From Micropterix aruncella (taxonomy: Eukaryota > Arthropoda > Insecta > Lepidoptera > Micropterigidae), in the NCBI GenBank assembly GCA_944548615.1, contig OX155967.1:1833662-1897661 (forward strand): a DNA stretch of 64,000 nt, in the 5' to 3' direction. The position numbers and the translations under genes were made by a program. The notes beneath the pieces are model-generated. The model had not been told where the DNA came from. It made no database searches and saw nothing but the letters and a program-made list of their open reading frames with translations. Below are positions 43,501 to 50,226 of this stretch, piece after piece; the first letter of the stretch is position 1, and each line of letters starts with the position of its first letter.

Positions 43501-45006
43501 CGATGCAGATTTCCATCGTTAGATCTAATCTTCATATTTTTTGACGAGTTTTGGGAATATGGTAGAAATGTGTCGACCGAAACTTCTTCTCCGTCGTTCC
43601 CTCATTACTGAGGATCGTGGCCACTAGACAACAGTTTGCCTACGAGGCTCCTCCACTTTGACCTGTCTTCTGCATGGCGGGTCGCAGATTGTATTGACCC
43701 TTTTGTAACTTCTTTGATGAGGTCGTTCCATCTGGCCGGTGATCTGCCTCTGCTTCTTCTTCCCTCCACTTGACCCCCGAAAAGCATTTTCTCCAGATTC
43801 TCTGGGTTTTCTCCTGGCAACATGACCGAAGAACTGCAGGACCCTTCTCATGCATACAGTGGAGAGCCTCACTTGGATGCCGAGTTCTTCCAGGACAGAT
43901 TTGTTGGTGCGGCGTGCTGCCCATGGGATTCCTAGCATTTTACGCCAACACCACATCTCCAGTGCATCGATTTTGGTGCGTATCCGAGCCTTCAGGGTCC
44001 ATGTCTCCGATGCGTAAAGAAAGATAGAGAAAACCAGAGCTCGAACCAGTCTGACCTTAGTCCGCTTGCTTATACCCCGATTCTTTCACAGCCTTTCCAC
44101 CAAAACTAGTAAAATTTTTGAAACAAGAAAAAAAGTTTGGGAACCTCTGCTCTAAATCCTACCATAAGTTCTTGGCTACTTGCCGGTAAAGTTTTGTGGT
44201 GACACACATTTATTCATTAAACTGAAATGGCAGCTTTGAGTATGTGACATACTTTTTGATAAGCTTTCATATTTTTCAATTTTAGGTATGACGCCGGTGT
44301 CAGGACTGCAGGCGCCGACCCGTTGCTGGAGGCCAGCTTTTACAACAACAGAGCGGCTTGTTTCTGGGAGCTGAAAAACTACCGATCGTGTCTGTTCGAC
44401 TGCGAGAGAGCTCTGTCTCTCAACAGAGCGCACGACAGAGCGCTGATCCGAGCGATACGCGCGGCGCTCAAAGTGAACAAACCCGACACGGCCGTAACCC
44501 ACTGCTTGACCTTCCAGTCCTTGTATCCGAAGAACGACCAGTTTTCCCTTTTGTATAACATCGCAAAGACCGATAACATCGTAAAACACCTATTGAAATG
44601 GTTTAAATCGCCCGGAAATAAGCAGGAAAAGTGCCCGATAATTCGTCCGGACGGAGTTCGATTCGATGACAAAAATGTAGAACGCAAATTTATTAAAAAA
44701 ATTAAGAACATTCTGCACTGGCCGATTGAAATAATATATAATGAGCTCAACCTGACCGACTCGTTGCCCGAATGCTCTGAAGTTGAACCGCTCAAGAGCC
44801 TGTTTCCACCACGCTGGGACGTAAGAAATGACTACAAACCCGAAAACATCAACTTGTATTTCAAAGACATTGACGGCAAAGAGCATAAGGCCGATTTGAA
44901 TTTAAAACTGAAAGATATTTTGAGATTAAGATATTTTGTTCGATTGGTTGCTCCGACGTTTTACGTTTTTGTTAAAGATAGCCCAGCGGAGAACTTCTTT
45001 CTCAAC
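31444..45006 (+). CDS. TTC4: TTC4/Dpit47-like TPR co-chaperone, copy 1 (3 exons seen)
   Basis: Spliced from 31444-31599, 39242-39435 and 44286-45006, giving 357 residues before a final splice donor. TTC4-family proteins (Cns1 in yeast, Dpit47 in flies) bind Hsp90/Hsp70 tails through three TPRs and carry a C-terminal wheel domain. Here TPR1 is about 95-128 (KKYKDDGNFFY), TPR2 133-166 (FYNNRAACFWELKNYRSC) and TPR3 167-200 (DRALIRAIRAALKVNKPD). The clamp positions K-N (YKDDGN), N (YNN) and basic-R (RALIR) are kept. The wheel region has FPPRWD, NLYFKDIDGKEHKADL and PTFYVFVKDSPAENF. Introns are 7.6 and 4.9 kb and packed with mobile elements. The start ATG (AACAATGG) is supported by alignment with copies 2 and 3. 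No internal stops, so probably functional; ortholog-versus-paralog status cannot be told. Confidence 0.85.
31945..32005 (-). repeat. Family A end motif
   Basis: AAATCGGTTGTGTTACCCAA and AGACTTTCCCGGCAAGTAGC, the best preserved version of the family A end in reverse orientation. Confidence 0.55.
32036..32435. mobile_element. MITE with ~25-bp terminal inverted repeats
   Basis: ATTATTGCAGTATAGGAACA at the left and TGTTCC-equivalent GGTTCCTATACTGCAATAAT at the right. No coding. It lies in intron 1 of copy 1. Confidence 0.7.
32587..32718 (+). repeat. Repeat F copy 1
   Basis: AGCCAGCCTTCATGTGCAAA, CTAACAATATAG and CTTATCAGTCATG match 53352-53487. Confidence 0.55.
32719..33099. other. Unassigned intronic stretch
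   Basis: Contains a direct repeat of ACATACACATACATGTATTT at 33036 and 33065. No gene recognised. Confidence 0.35.
33100..33245 (-). repeat. Family A fragment
   Basis: TATGGCGGAATTTAAATATT, ATTTCACAATGTGATTTCGG and CAATATTTCGAGATTGATAT. Confidence 0.5.
33300..34190 (-). mobile_element. LINE C-terminal part with nuclease-like domain
   Basis: Minus strand: a Cys/His knuckle CTARHILAGCKVAL near 34130-34080 followed by the domain at 33472-34083 and a 3' UTR with GTCGGGCCCATCATAAT inverted and an (AAAT)-type tail near 33315. Two further broken pieces of the same family lie at 54330-54790. The RT part is missing. Confidence 0.65.
33472..34083 (-). CDS. Retroelement C-terminal PD-(D/E)XK-like domain
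   Basis: About 203 intact codons, following directly on the CTARH knuckle (the nominal first codon is not a certain start). The visible pattern is DQGRYTYRHDKVLAVI (3-18), KATDWILEVD, then LRPDITLYSLS followed about a dozen residues on by LIVELTVPWES, KYHDLANAV, VEVGARGLPAKSLF and ILWLRRG. PD followed by ExT with a WE pair resembles the restriction-like endonuclease fold, and this block follows RT domains in several invertebrate retroelements. That assignment is from memory of the motif and should be tested. It is not a host gene: the 3' UTR and partner copies mark it as mobile. Confidence 0.6.
   Translation of the reverse strand: MALDQGRYTYRHDKVLAVIREVISLSVARANKGLTVSSKPPIQFVRDGSKGKKHLTTKPFSIIEKATDWILEVDSVSKQYKFPESLGFTALRPDITLYSLSRKVALIVELTVPWESNIPKDHEYKLNKYHDLANAVTRNGFTVHLHAVEVGARGLPAKSLFHLFKDLGLSRKIINSFLEKLSKTAICASQILWLRRGSEWVAR
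34230..34665 (-). mobile_element. LINE 3' end with (ATT)n tail
   Basis: Minus strand reads FCVHGARLWNDLPANIRNSP and FKTHLKDYYLSKK then a stop. The 3' UTR has TGTAAGACATTGCCATGTGG and AATAAAGAGTTTATTATT. Same family as 6541-7260. Confidence 0.75.
34664..34695. repeat. Perfect 14-bp hairpin
   Basis: GGTAGATGGTAGTT, loop TATT, AACTACCATCTACC. Lies at the 5' truncation point of the neighbouring LINE. Confidence 0.6.
34700..35160. other. Unassigned AT-rich intronic stretch
   Basis: An open plus frame runs through much of this but turns into hydrophobic low-complexity sequence. It has no family resemblance and is not called. Confidence 0.3.
35165..35480 (-). repeat. LINE-type 3' UTR with (TTCAAAG)n end
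   Basis: AAGTTCAAAGTTCAAAGTTT then ATTTATTCCAAAAAAAACC, the inverted polyadenylation end typical of the other LINEs here. No coding remnant. Confidence 0.5.
35725..36180 (-). repeat. Repeat D copy 2
   Basis: TTAATTACTATGAAACATTG, CAACTGGGACTAGCCCGTTC and GGTGGACAGGACT are shared with 13813-14140. The more distal part matches 16540-16635. Confidence 0.6.
36240..37035 (+). mobile_element. CR1/L2-type LINE C-terminus
   Basis: About 200 intact codons to the stop near 36929: DLKWEPHIVEVVKRANSLLY, YKTYVRPLLEYSYQVWNPYF, LEKVQRRATKMVP, LTTLEQRRQRGDLIETFKIL, RGHSLKL and FLTNRVVDSWNKLPQEVISA. This block order is characteristic of CR1/L2-type LINEs. Tail (AATAAAATAAAATAA ... (ATA)n). A decayed copy lies at 60060-60720. 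Confidence 0.85.
37036..37640 (-). mobile_element. LINE C-terminus with (ATT)n tail
   Basis: 177 codons on the minus strand: LKTVYYTLCESLITYGIIGW, LQVAQKFILKIILRRPYRHP, TSFGQRYYSFIAPRFYNLIN, FKNKLKKWLSN. It meets the tail of the preceding plus-strand LINE head to head in the AT-rich tail at 37010-37035. Confidence 0.8.
37770..38215 (-). mobile_element. LINE C-terminus, Cys/His knuckle type
   Basis: Minus strand: EYNHKLTKTLLRTKRPQLRK, then after a one-base shift HLFKMGGTNSPMCRACTEAE and TKHILLDCKQVEVYR (CxxC...HxxxxC), ending LLAFVEELGWVE. Similar to LOA/I-type C-termini. Confidence 0.7.
38255..38900 (+). mobile_element. LINE C-terminus with (AAAT)n tail
   Basis: Plus strand: SILEYASQVWNPCYDKYINR, IERIQMKFMKYLCFRLK, LPLIKRRETADL, a shift, then LHVPSKLNRFNP, FNDMIKRFDFDLFCTSVNSA and a stop near 38728. 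Tail (AAAT)n at 38878-38897. The copy at 48885-49690 is a better preserved relative. Confidence 0.75.
38901..39241. other. Intronic stretch before exon 2
   Basis: AT-rich, with AAAATAAAATAAAATA near 39001 and a polypyrimidine run at 39231-39239 leading to the exon 2 acceptor. No other feature. Confidence 0.4.
39242..39435 (+). CDS. TTC4: TTC4-like copy 1, exon 2
   Basis: Acceptor TACTTTTTCAG|GAACC at 39241, donor ATAAT|GTAAGT at 39436. 64 codons plus two bases (phase 2). Encodes the proline-rich linker (PPVPPTPKVIEEMARL) and the first helix pair of TPR1 (DLAKKYKDDGNFFYKHKYYY). Same boundaries and phase as copy 2 exon 2. Confidence 0.85.
39645..39777 (-). pseudogene. LINE extreme C-terminus
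   Basis: Minus strand RRRTLWLQNLVEWLNSGTTE and LFRAATSRAQVAIMTADLR then a stop. This closing block belongs to lepidopteran endonuclease-reverse transcriptase elements. Only 44 residues remain. Confidence 0.6.
39921..40012. repeat. Repeat E copy 2
   Basis: GATTATATAAGGTATTAAAT, TGCTCAATGCCATAATACG and TTTTGGCAGC; the right part is diverged. Confidence 0.5.
40037..40247. mobile_element. Penelope-tail foldback, copy 1
   Basis: Two Penelope tails in opposed orientation: TATAAATAGGATAGAAAACG, TACCGCGTGAAATTTGTAGC and ACCCGACGTTTCAG on the left, and their inverse on the right, then TGTCAAACAACCGCGATAGT. Flanks ATTGATTAATCT (40025-40036) and ATTGAATAATCT (40252-40263) look like a slightly decayed 12-bp duplication. 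The right arm has GGACAACGGCGGCTGCAACG intact; the left arm centre is damaged. Confidence 0.75.
40602..40977. mobile_element. MITE with AACACGCTT termini, copy 2
   Basis: AACACGCTTATATTAGGTCG to CCCAAAAGCGTGTT; matches 1142-1513 almost throughout in the same orientation. Confidence 0.7.
41206..41332. repeat. Repeat E copy 3
   Basis: GATTATATGTAGTATTAGAT, AGCAACCCTTTTAAAACGC and CAATTTATTTGACCATCT. Confidence 0.55.
41345..41755 (+). repeat. Family A copy
   Basis: CTGAGATGATTCCAGACTGA, GCGTCTAAACGCTTCATTTG, CACCAGGGGGCGCACCAG, TTGGCACACAGATGCCTAGT and GGAATATCTCATATACAAAC in family order, ending where the minisatellite begins. Confidence 0.65.
41756..42465. repeat. Minisatellite, 20-21 bp unit, about 34 copies
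   Basis: Unit TTAAATTTATGCAGTCATAAC with TTT/TGT, TCAT/TTAT/ACTA and AT/CT variants. Tract length 710 bp in intron 2 of gene copy 1. It grows directly out of the end of a family A copy. An apparent reading frame at 42017-42322 is the periodic translation of the array. Confidence 0.85.
42470..42986 (+). repeat. Family A copy, interrupted by a hAT element
   Basis: TGACACCCCTGAGACAATTG, GCACACAGATGCCTTGTTAA, then GTTGACCTCCTTCCCGAAAG. Resumes at 44158 with CCTACCATAAGTTCTTGGCT and the end motif. Confidence 0.6.
42995..44149. mobile_element. hAT-like element with 8-bp duplication
   Basis: CAGTGATTCACAAAGTGGTC at the left and the inverse of CAGAGGTTCCCAAACTTTTT at the right, flanked by CTCTAAAT (42987-42994, 44150-44157). 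The empty site is seen at 1070-1080. No transposase; it contains a LINE fragment on the minus strand. Confidence 0.8.
43605..44000 (-). pseudogene. LINE C-terminus (endonuclease-RT type) nested in the hAT element
   Basis: Minus strand in three broken frames: ALEMWCWRKMLGIPWAARRT, NKSVLEELGIQVRLSTVCMR, VLQFFGHVARRK, then ENLEKMLFGGQVEGRRSRGR and SPARWNDLIKEV. This is the well-known tail of lepidopteran endonuclease-reverse transcriptases. A GCGCCATCTAGTGGTGAG block near 43410 may be part of its 3' UTR. Confidence 0.7.
44286..45006 (+). CDS. TTC4: TTC4-like copy 1, exon 3
   Basis: Acceptor TTTTAG|GTATG at 44285; the first base completes the split Met codon. Encodes TPR2, TPR3 and the wheel domain. 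At 45007 there is a strong donor (AAC|GTAAGTATT). Without splicing the frame adds five codons and stops at 45022-45024. Copy 2 has no intron here and continues 30 residues further, so copy 1 may have a short fourth exon. Candidate acceptors lie at CCCCAG (45100s) and TTTACAG just after it. Confidence 0.85.
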
Positions 45007-45190
45007 GTAAGTATTTATTTTTAATTTTGAATTTTCCATAGTAAATTGAGAACCGTTTCCTCAAAGACGATCTCCAGTACAGATTGGTCGCTAACCTATG
45101 ATGCCCCAGATTTACAGACGAAATGCTGAAAATGAAGGTTGAGTTAAAATATGACCTTGCTTTGCTCGGTCAACTAAAGGACAAAGCGAA

Positions 45191-45322
45191 ACCGTTGATT
45201 ATATAGGCTATTAGATTGCTCAATGCCATGGAACGTTTTGGCATCCCTTCTATTCTGGCGAAACGCAGGTAGCGCTGAAAGCAATATCCGGCAAAACTAA
45301 TAGCATTTTATTTGACCTTCTA
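45191..45322. repeat. Repeat E copy 4
   Basis: TTGATTATATAGGCTATTAG, TTTTGGCATCCCTTCTATTC and CCGGCAAAACTAATAGCATT. Confidence 0.6.
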
Positions 45323-45384
45323 TAATAACATTGATATAGAGTAACATTGATAAAATTGATATTTAATTGTTTTCGTGCAGCTTG

Positions 45385-46085
45385 GGCCGTAACATCCATT
45401 GTGTTTTCGGATCGGTCCAACTCTAGATCCAGCTCCTATTCAGTAGCATCCTTATGTGGAAGACTACCGTGGGTAAGACTCTCACGTTTCAGGCCTAACG
45501 GCTGGTAGATCGGTTTCTCCTGGAGGATCTCCTCTCGGCGCTACTTGACGGTTTTCGCACCGTTCGGCAATGCTAATCGGTTGTCCACTGATTGATTGCT
45601 GAAAGAGTCTGGAGACTATGGAAATATACTGTCTCCTAAGCAGCAGGGGTGGATGTCGACCTGTCGTCAACCACTCTTGAAATGACCATTAGGCTATTTG
45701 ATCCTGAATTCAGAGCCGGGCAAAAGATGCCTTTGATCCGCGATAGATTCAAACTAAATCACCGCTGAACATACGGTAGGTAGAGGTTTGCGCAAACGAC
45801 TTCGGACTTGTGACTAATCGGGAGGATGGAGGTATCCTGATGGTTAATTCCAGACGGAGATATCCTTCCAAAACTGGTAGACAGGGGGCGAGGCTGCCCG
45901 CCGGTTACATTTCCCGTTGCCTCGCCGTAATTCGTTGGTCTCTGTCGGGCTTGGGGCTTTGCTGGATGGTAGGTTTGTACTGTCCCAAAGTCTTCTATGA
46001 TCATCCCATGGCTGAAAGAATAATCACATATCGTTATACCAACCTAGGGTGACGGGTTCGCCCGTTGTAATCGACACCGCCCAAC
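45385..46085 (+). mobile_element. Family C element, diverged copy
   Basis: TCTTGAAATGACCATTAGGC, CCGGGCAAAAGATGCCTTTG, ATCCGCGATAGATTCAAA and GGGTGACGGGTTCGCCCGTT then GTAATCGACACC. Strongly diverged from 27873-28544 and with a different 5' part. Boundaries uncertain. Confidence 0.55.
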
Positions 46086-46397
46086 TGTACAGGTCTAATT
46101 GACTATAAAAACCCAATAATTTAACATTCAGTTATTAGTGTAATTTATTGCATTCTTCGTGTCATCTATGTCATCTTGATAGGTCCATTTTTTTTACAGA
46201 AATAATACAGAGAGATAGAATGCCATCTAGGATGCGTAATTATCATGTATTGAAACCTGCATATCAAACTAAAAATGGACATCGTTATGTCAATAATATT
46301 AAAATAATAAGAGCTATGATTTCAAAATGCGTTTGTCATTATATTATTATTTTATTTCGAGATAGGATACCGTATAGGCGTGCTTAGAGCGTCACCA
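46086..46397. other. Unassigned stretch downstream of gene copy 1
   Basis: A short open plus frame (46148-46387) has no family resemblance. No repeat partner found. Confidence 0.3.
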
Positions 46398-47015
46398 AAA
46401 TCAAAATCAAAATGTTCTTTATTCATATAGACACAATTAAATATTATTTTTAATTTATGTTCTTATGATGCCTTACTCCCAAGCCGTTTTGTCATTTACA
46501 TAATCAGATATTGTATAGTATGCTTTTTTATACAATTTAGCTCTGATGGTAGCTTTAAACTTATTTACAGATAGTTCTCTAACAGTATGAGGAAGTTTGT
46601 TATAGAAGCGTATACATTGTCCCAAAAAAGAATTGCTTATTTTGTGGAGACGAGTAGCAAGTACAACAAGGTTATGCTTATGTCTAGTATTAACATTATG
46701 AGTGTCGCTTTTTTTTTTAAACTTGTCAATATTCTTGTACATACAACAGATTTTCGTATATATATATTGTGATGCAACAGTAAGAATATTTATCTCTTTG
46801 AATTTTTCTCTAAGTGAAACTCGAGGACCAAGTTTATATATAGCTCTTACAGCACGTTTCTGTAGTATAAAGATGTTATTGATGTCCGCACAGCTTCCCC
46901 AAAGAAGAATCCCATAGGACATAATGCTATGAAAGTAACTAAAGTATACTATTCTTGCTGTATCTACATCAGTCAGCCGCCTAATTGTTTTAACTGCGGC
47001 TATTAGGCTTTGCCA
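46398..47015 (-). mobile_element. Jockey/CR1-type LINE C-terminus
   Basis: 150 intact codons: MSYGILLWGSCADINNIFIL, QKRAVRAIYKLGPRVSLREK, INILTVASQYIYTKICC, NTRHKHNLVVL and FLGQCIRFYNKLPHTVRELS to a stop near 46473. The frame continues upstream (RRLTDVDTARIVYFSYFHS). Tail (CAAAAT)n inverted at 46398-46412. Confidence 0.8.
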
Positions 47016-47915
47016 TATTGTTATACCAGGAAGCCGCCATATTGTACATAAGAGAAGATTAATTACTCTTTGGAACTACGAGTGCCACCACACATTATGT
47101 TTCATAGTAAATTTATAGTAAATTCCTAATCCTTTTCATCATATATTAGCATTACGTGGTACGGAGTCTTTCGAACCTTGTATTCAGGAGTAATACGGGC
47201 CTTAAGTGTGCATATATTATCTTCCTGTTTTAATGGAACATATCTTATAGCGTTGTCTTCATTCGACTCTCGGGCAGCTCTGTAAATGAAATTAATATGA
47301 TATTGATGTGAAATATTGAACCGATGTGAAATATTGAACCATAATTTTTTTTTACATAAAAACGCAAGTCATTTTTACCCTGCGTGGCGGGAGCCGAGCT
47401 GCATTTTGCTCCCTACTGTTTTTTTCATAGTTATGATGATGATATTATGATGGTATATGGTGATGATATGATGATTGTATGATGATGATGATCATGATTA
47501 TGATGATGACAATGATATAATGGTATAATAATGATGATGATTATGATGATGATGATTTTTTAAGCTCGTTTTAGTTTTTTGTCATAGTCGGAGTGAAAAG
47601 CAGAGGTTCACTTGGGAGCAAAAATATATAAGTCTCGGGCTTTACAGCTTCAATCACTCCGCTACACTCAGAAATCCAAGTTAGAATCCTTCGTTATGAT
47701 CTGGATTCAATATTTTGCGCTCATCCTAAATATCGACTTTGCTCCCATGTGTGACTTAATCTACTATTCTGTCACCGACGCTAAGAAGTATTAAAATGTA
47801 TCGGACTTATATCGGACTAAATTATTACGTGTGTCATATTAAACGGAATTCAAAAGCTCTATTACTTTACTGTTTAAAATGCTAAATATTTATTGCGCAA
47901 CTCATAACAACCACA
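47016..47915. other. Stretch with (GAT)n-rich block
   Basis: 47430-47560 is a degenerate GATGAT/TATGATG microsatellite. GCAGAGGTTCACTTGGGAGC near 47600 and TTTGCTCCCATGTGTGACTT near 47740 are weakly inverted. No gene recognised. Confidence 0.4.
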
Positions 47916-48381
47916 ACTTGCGGTGTCAATTACAACGGGCGAGCCCGTCACCACAGGACGTTTTAACGATTTTCTCGTTCTGTCGCCCTGCAGTGAACGT
48001 AGAAGACTTTGGACAGAACAAATCCAACGTCCAGCTACGTCACAACCCGCAAGAAGCCAACGCCTTACCGCGAGATAGCCAGTGTTACCTGGCGGGCCGA
48101 CCCTCGCGCCCTTGCTTCCAATTGTGACCAGATTTCTCCGGTCTCTCGATTGGTTCCGAGTTCGAGGTCGCTTGCGCGGTCCTCTCCCTTATGAAGCGGT
48201 GAAACGGTGTGAACCGAATCTATCGCGGACCAAGGCGTCCTTTGCCCGACTGAACCGGGATCGGATGGCCAATGGTCATTTCAAGAGCAGTCGCCGTAAG
48301 GTAGACAACCACTCCCGCTCTATAGGAAACAATACAGTTCCCAGACTCCCCCGACTGTTAGTCGGAGAGCACAGTCGATAA
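47916..48381 (-). mobile_element. Family C element with 13-bp duplication
   Basis: Flanked by CATAACAACCACA at 47903-47915 and 48382-48394. Minus orientation: begins at the 3' end (GTCAATTACAACGGGCGAGC, CCGTCACCACAGGACG) and is 5'-truncated at GACTGTTAGTCGGAGAGCAC. It matches 27873-28544 closely. Confidence 0.8.
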
Positions 48382-48884
48382 CATAACAACCACAGTCTAA
48401 AGCTTCACTCATGTATTCACTTCACTAAATATTAAGTGAACATTACTTACCTTGCAGCCTTTGCACCGCGAATTTCTGCGCTTATAAAACTATTGTTTGA
48501 GACAAAATAACTCGCCATCGTGATTGAGTCTATTTGGGGCAAGTTATCGGATTGACATCGCTCAAATCCTTGCTCTATAGTAATTTTTAAGTCGGTACTC
48601 GTGTAGTATTAATAATAAATAAACACCGAATAATTAATCAAAGCACTCGGAAACAATAAAAACACAAGACGAACGTAAGTCCGCTCTGAACCAGTGCGGC
48701 GGCAATGAATAGTAGTAGCCGAGCGAAGCGCTAACATGAGCGATGACGTCACGATGTCGTTACCATACCGCCAGCGAACTTAACAGATGCGAGCGGAGAT
48801 GCAGTTTTTAAGCAAACTTATAAGTAAACACCTTGCTTTTTCCCATACACAATAAACGGGTCAATTTTAAAAAGGTCAACCGAG
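48382..48884. other. Unassigned stretch
   Basis: Includes GATGACGTCACGATGTCG (CRE-like TGACGTCA at 48744-48751) in a moderately CpG-rich part at 48690-48790. No coding; could be decayed LTR or 5' UTR material. Confidence 0.35.
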
Positions 48885-49695
48885 GTGAGGGACCTGGGAA
48901 TTACATTTGATACGCAGTTGAACTTCCGTGCACACATTACAAATATTTGCAATCGTGCTAGCAAAATGGTCGGTTTTGTTATTCGCATATGCAAACAGTT
49001 TAATAATATTCATGTAATGTTTCTACTATATAATTGTTTAGTCCGTAGCATACTTGAATATAACTCGGTCATCTGGTGTACAAGTGAAAACAAATACATT
49101 CAGATGGTAGAGCGTATTCAAAGAAAATTTTTAAGATATATTTATTACAGAAAATACAATATTTATCCATACTTATTTCCGTCAGATTTTGTGCTAGGAA
49201 TGGTAGGATACAACAGTCTTGAAACTCGTCGATATATTTCACTAATTATATTTGCATATAAACTTATTCAAGGAACGGTTTATTTGCCAGAGATACTATG
49301 TAAGTTTGAATTGTACGTACCGGTAAATTACACAGCGAGGAGATCGCATCTATTGTTTAATGTGCCGTACCACCGTACAAATATTTTTGTAGACAGGCCA
49401 GTGGGAAGGGTTATAGCTCTTCTTAATTCCTTACCCACTGAAATAGATATCTTTTGTACATCCCTTTGGCAGCTAAAAAGGCATCTCCCTGCTATCTCAT
49501 GTTTATCATAATCTGTCTTTTATTTAGTTTTATATTTTTATGTTTTTTTCTTGTTCAATGTTAGCATTAATTAAGTTATGTAGTCATTTATTTTTAGACT
49601 TACACTCCAGCTTTAATATTCAAGGGCGAATTGGATTCATCTGTAATGCCCTTGAATACTATTTGAAACTAATAATAATAATAATAAATAAGTCT
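48885..49695 (+). mobile_element. LINE C-terminus, 208 intact codons
   Basis: VRDLGITFDTQLNFRAHI-type start, RASKMVGFVIRICKQFNN, VRSILEYNSVIWCTSENKYI, VERIQRKFLRYIYYRKYN, ETRRYISLIIFAYKLIQG and CTSLWQLKRHLPAISCLS then a stop. Tail (AATA)n at 49670-49690. Related to 38255-38900. Confidence 0.8.
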
Positions 49696-50091
49696 TATAA
49701 CTTCGTAAATACGCATCGTATTGAAGTGAAATAAAAACTAGTGTTATTATAGTAATGACGTCTATAATTTGGAAGGGTAAAAATTTACTTTTTTTTATGT
49801 TTCGCAAGCTCATTCTAGTATGCGATATGTTAACATAGCGGTGTGTATTGCATACGATTTAAAAAAAAGATTGTTTATTTGCTATTAAACGATGATAGTT
49901 TAAATAAGATTTTATTTTTCGACACTATATTTTGGTACCAAAATGACAATACCTAAAAATGAGAGATAGCAGAGTATACGTAGGAAACTTATGAAGCTTG
50001 TTCTGTGTTCTTGTATGTTTTTACATTATATTTTACCATGAAAATTTAGGTTAAAACAGATTTGAGCAGCATAAAGAAGACTATCCCGAAA

Positions 50092-50226
50092 ATGCCGACG
50101 TCCAACGATGAAAAGGTAGAATTGGCGAAAAAGCTGGATGTAGCGCTGAAGCCTTCCATAGATAACCTAGAAATCAGATTAATGCGTTGCTACGATGAGG
50201 ATGCGGTTGACGACGAAGATTCCGGG
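50092..50226 (+). CDS. TTC4: TTC4-like copy 2, exon 1
   Basis: 45 codons, ending YDEDAVDDEDSG with donor GGG|GTGTGT (phase 0). The aligned helix KVELAKKLDVALKP fixes the frame. Upstream in-frame codons (SSIKKTIPK) resemble copy 3's SENVPK, so the start may have been lost or moved: position 50062 is TTG. Confidence 0.82.

Noticed and set aside
50062..50091. Use of 50062 as start of copy 2
   Set aside because: The codon is TTG; the first in-frame ATG without an intervening stop is 50092.
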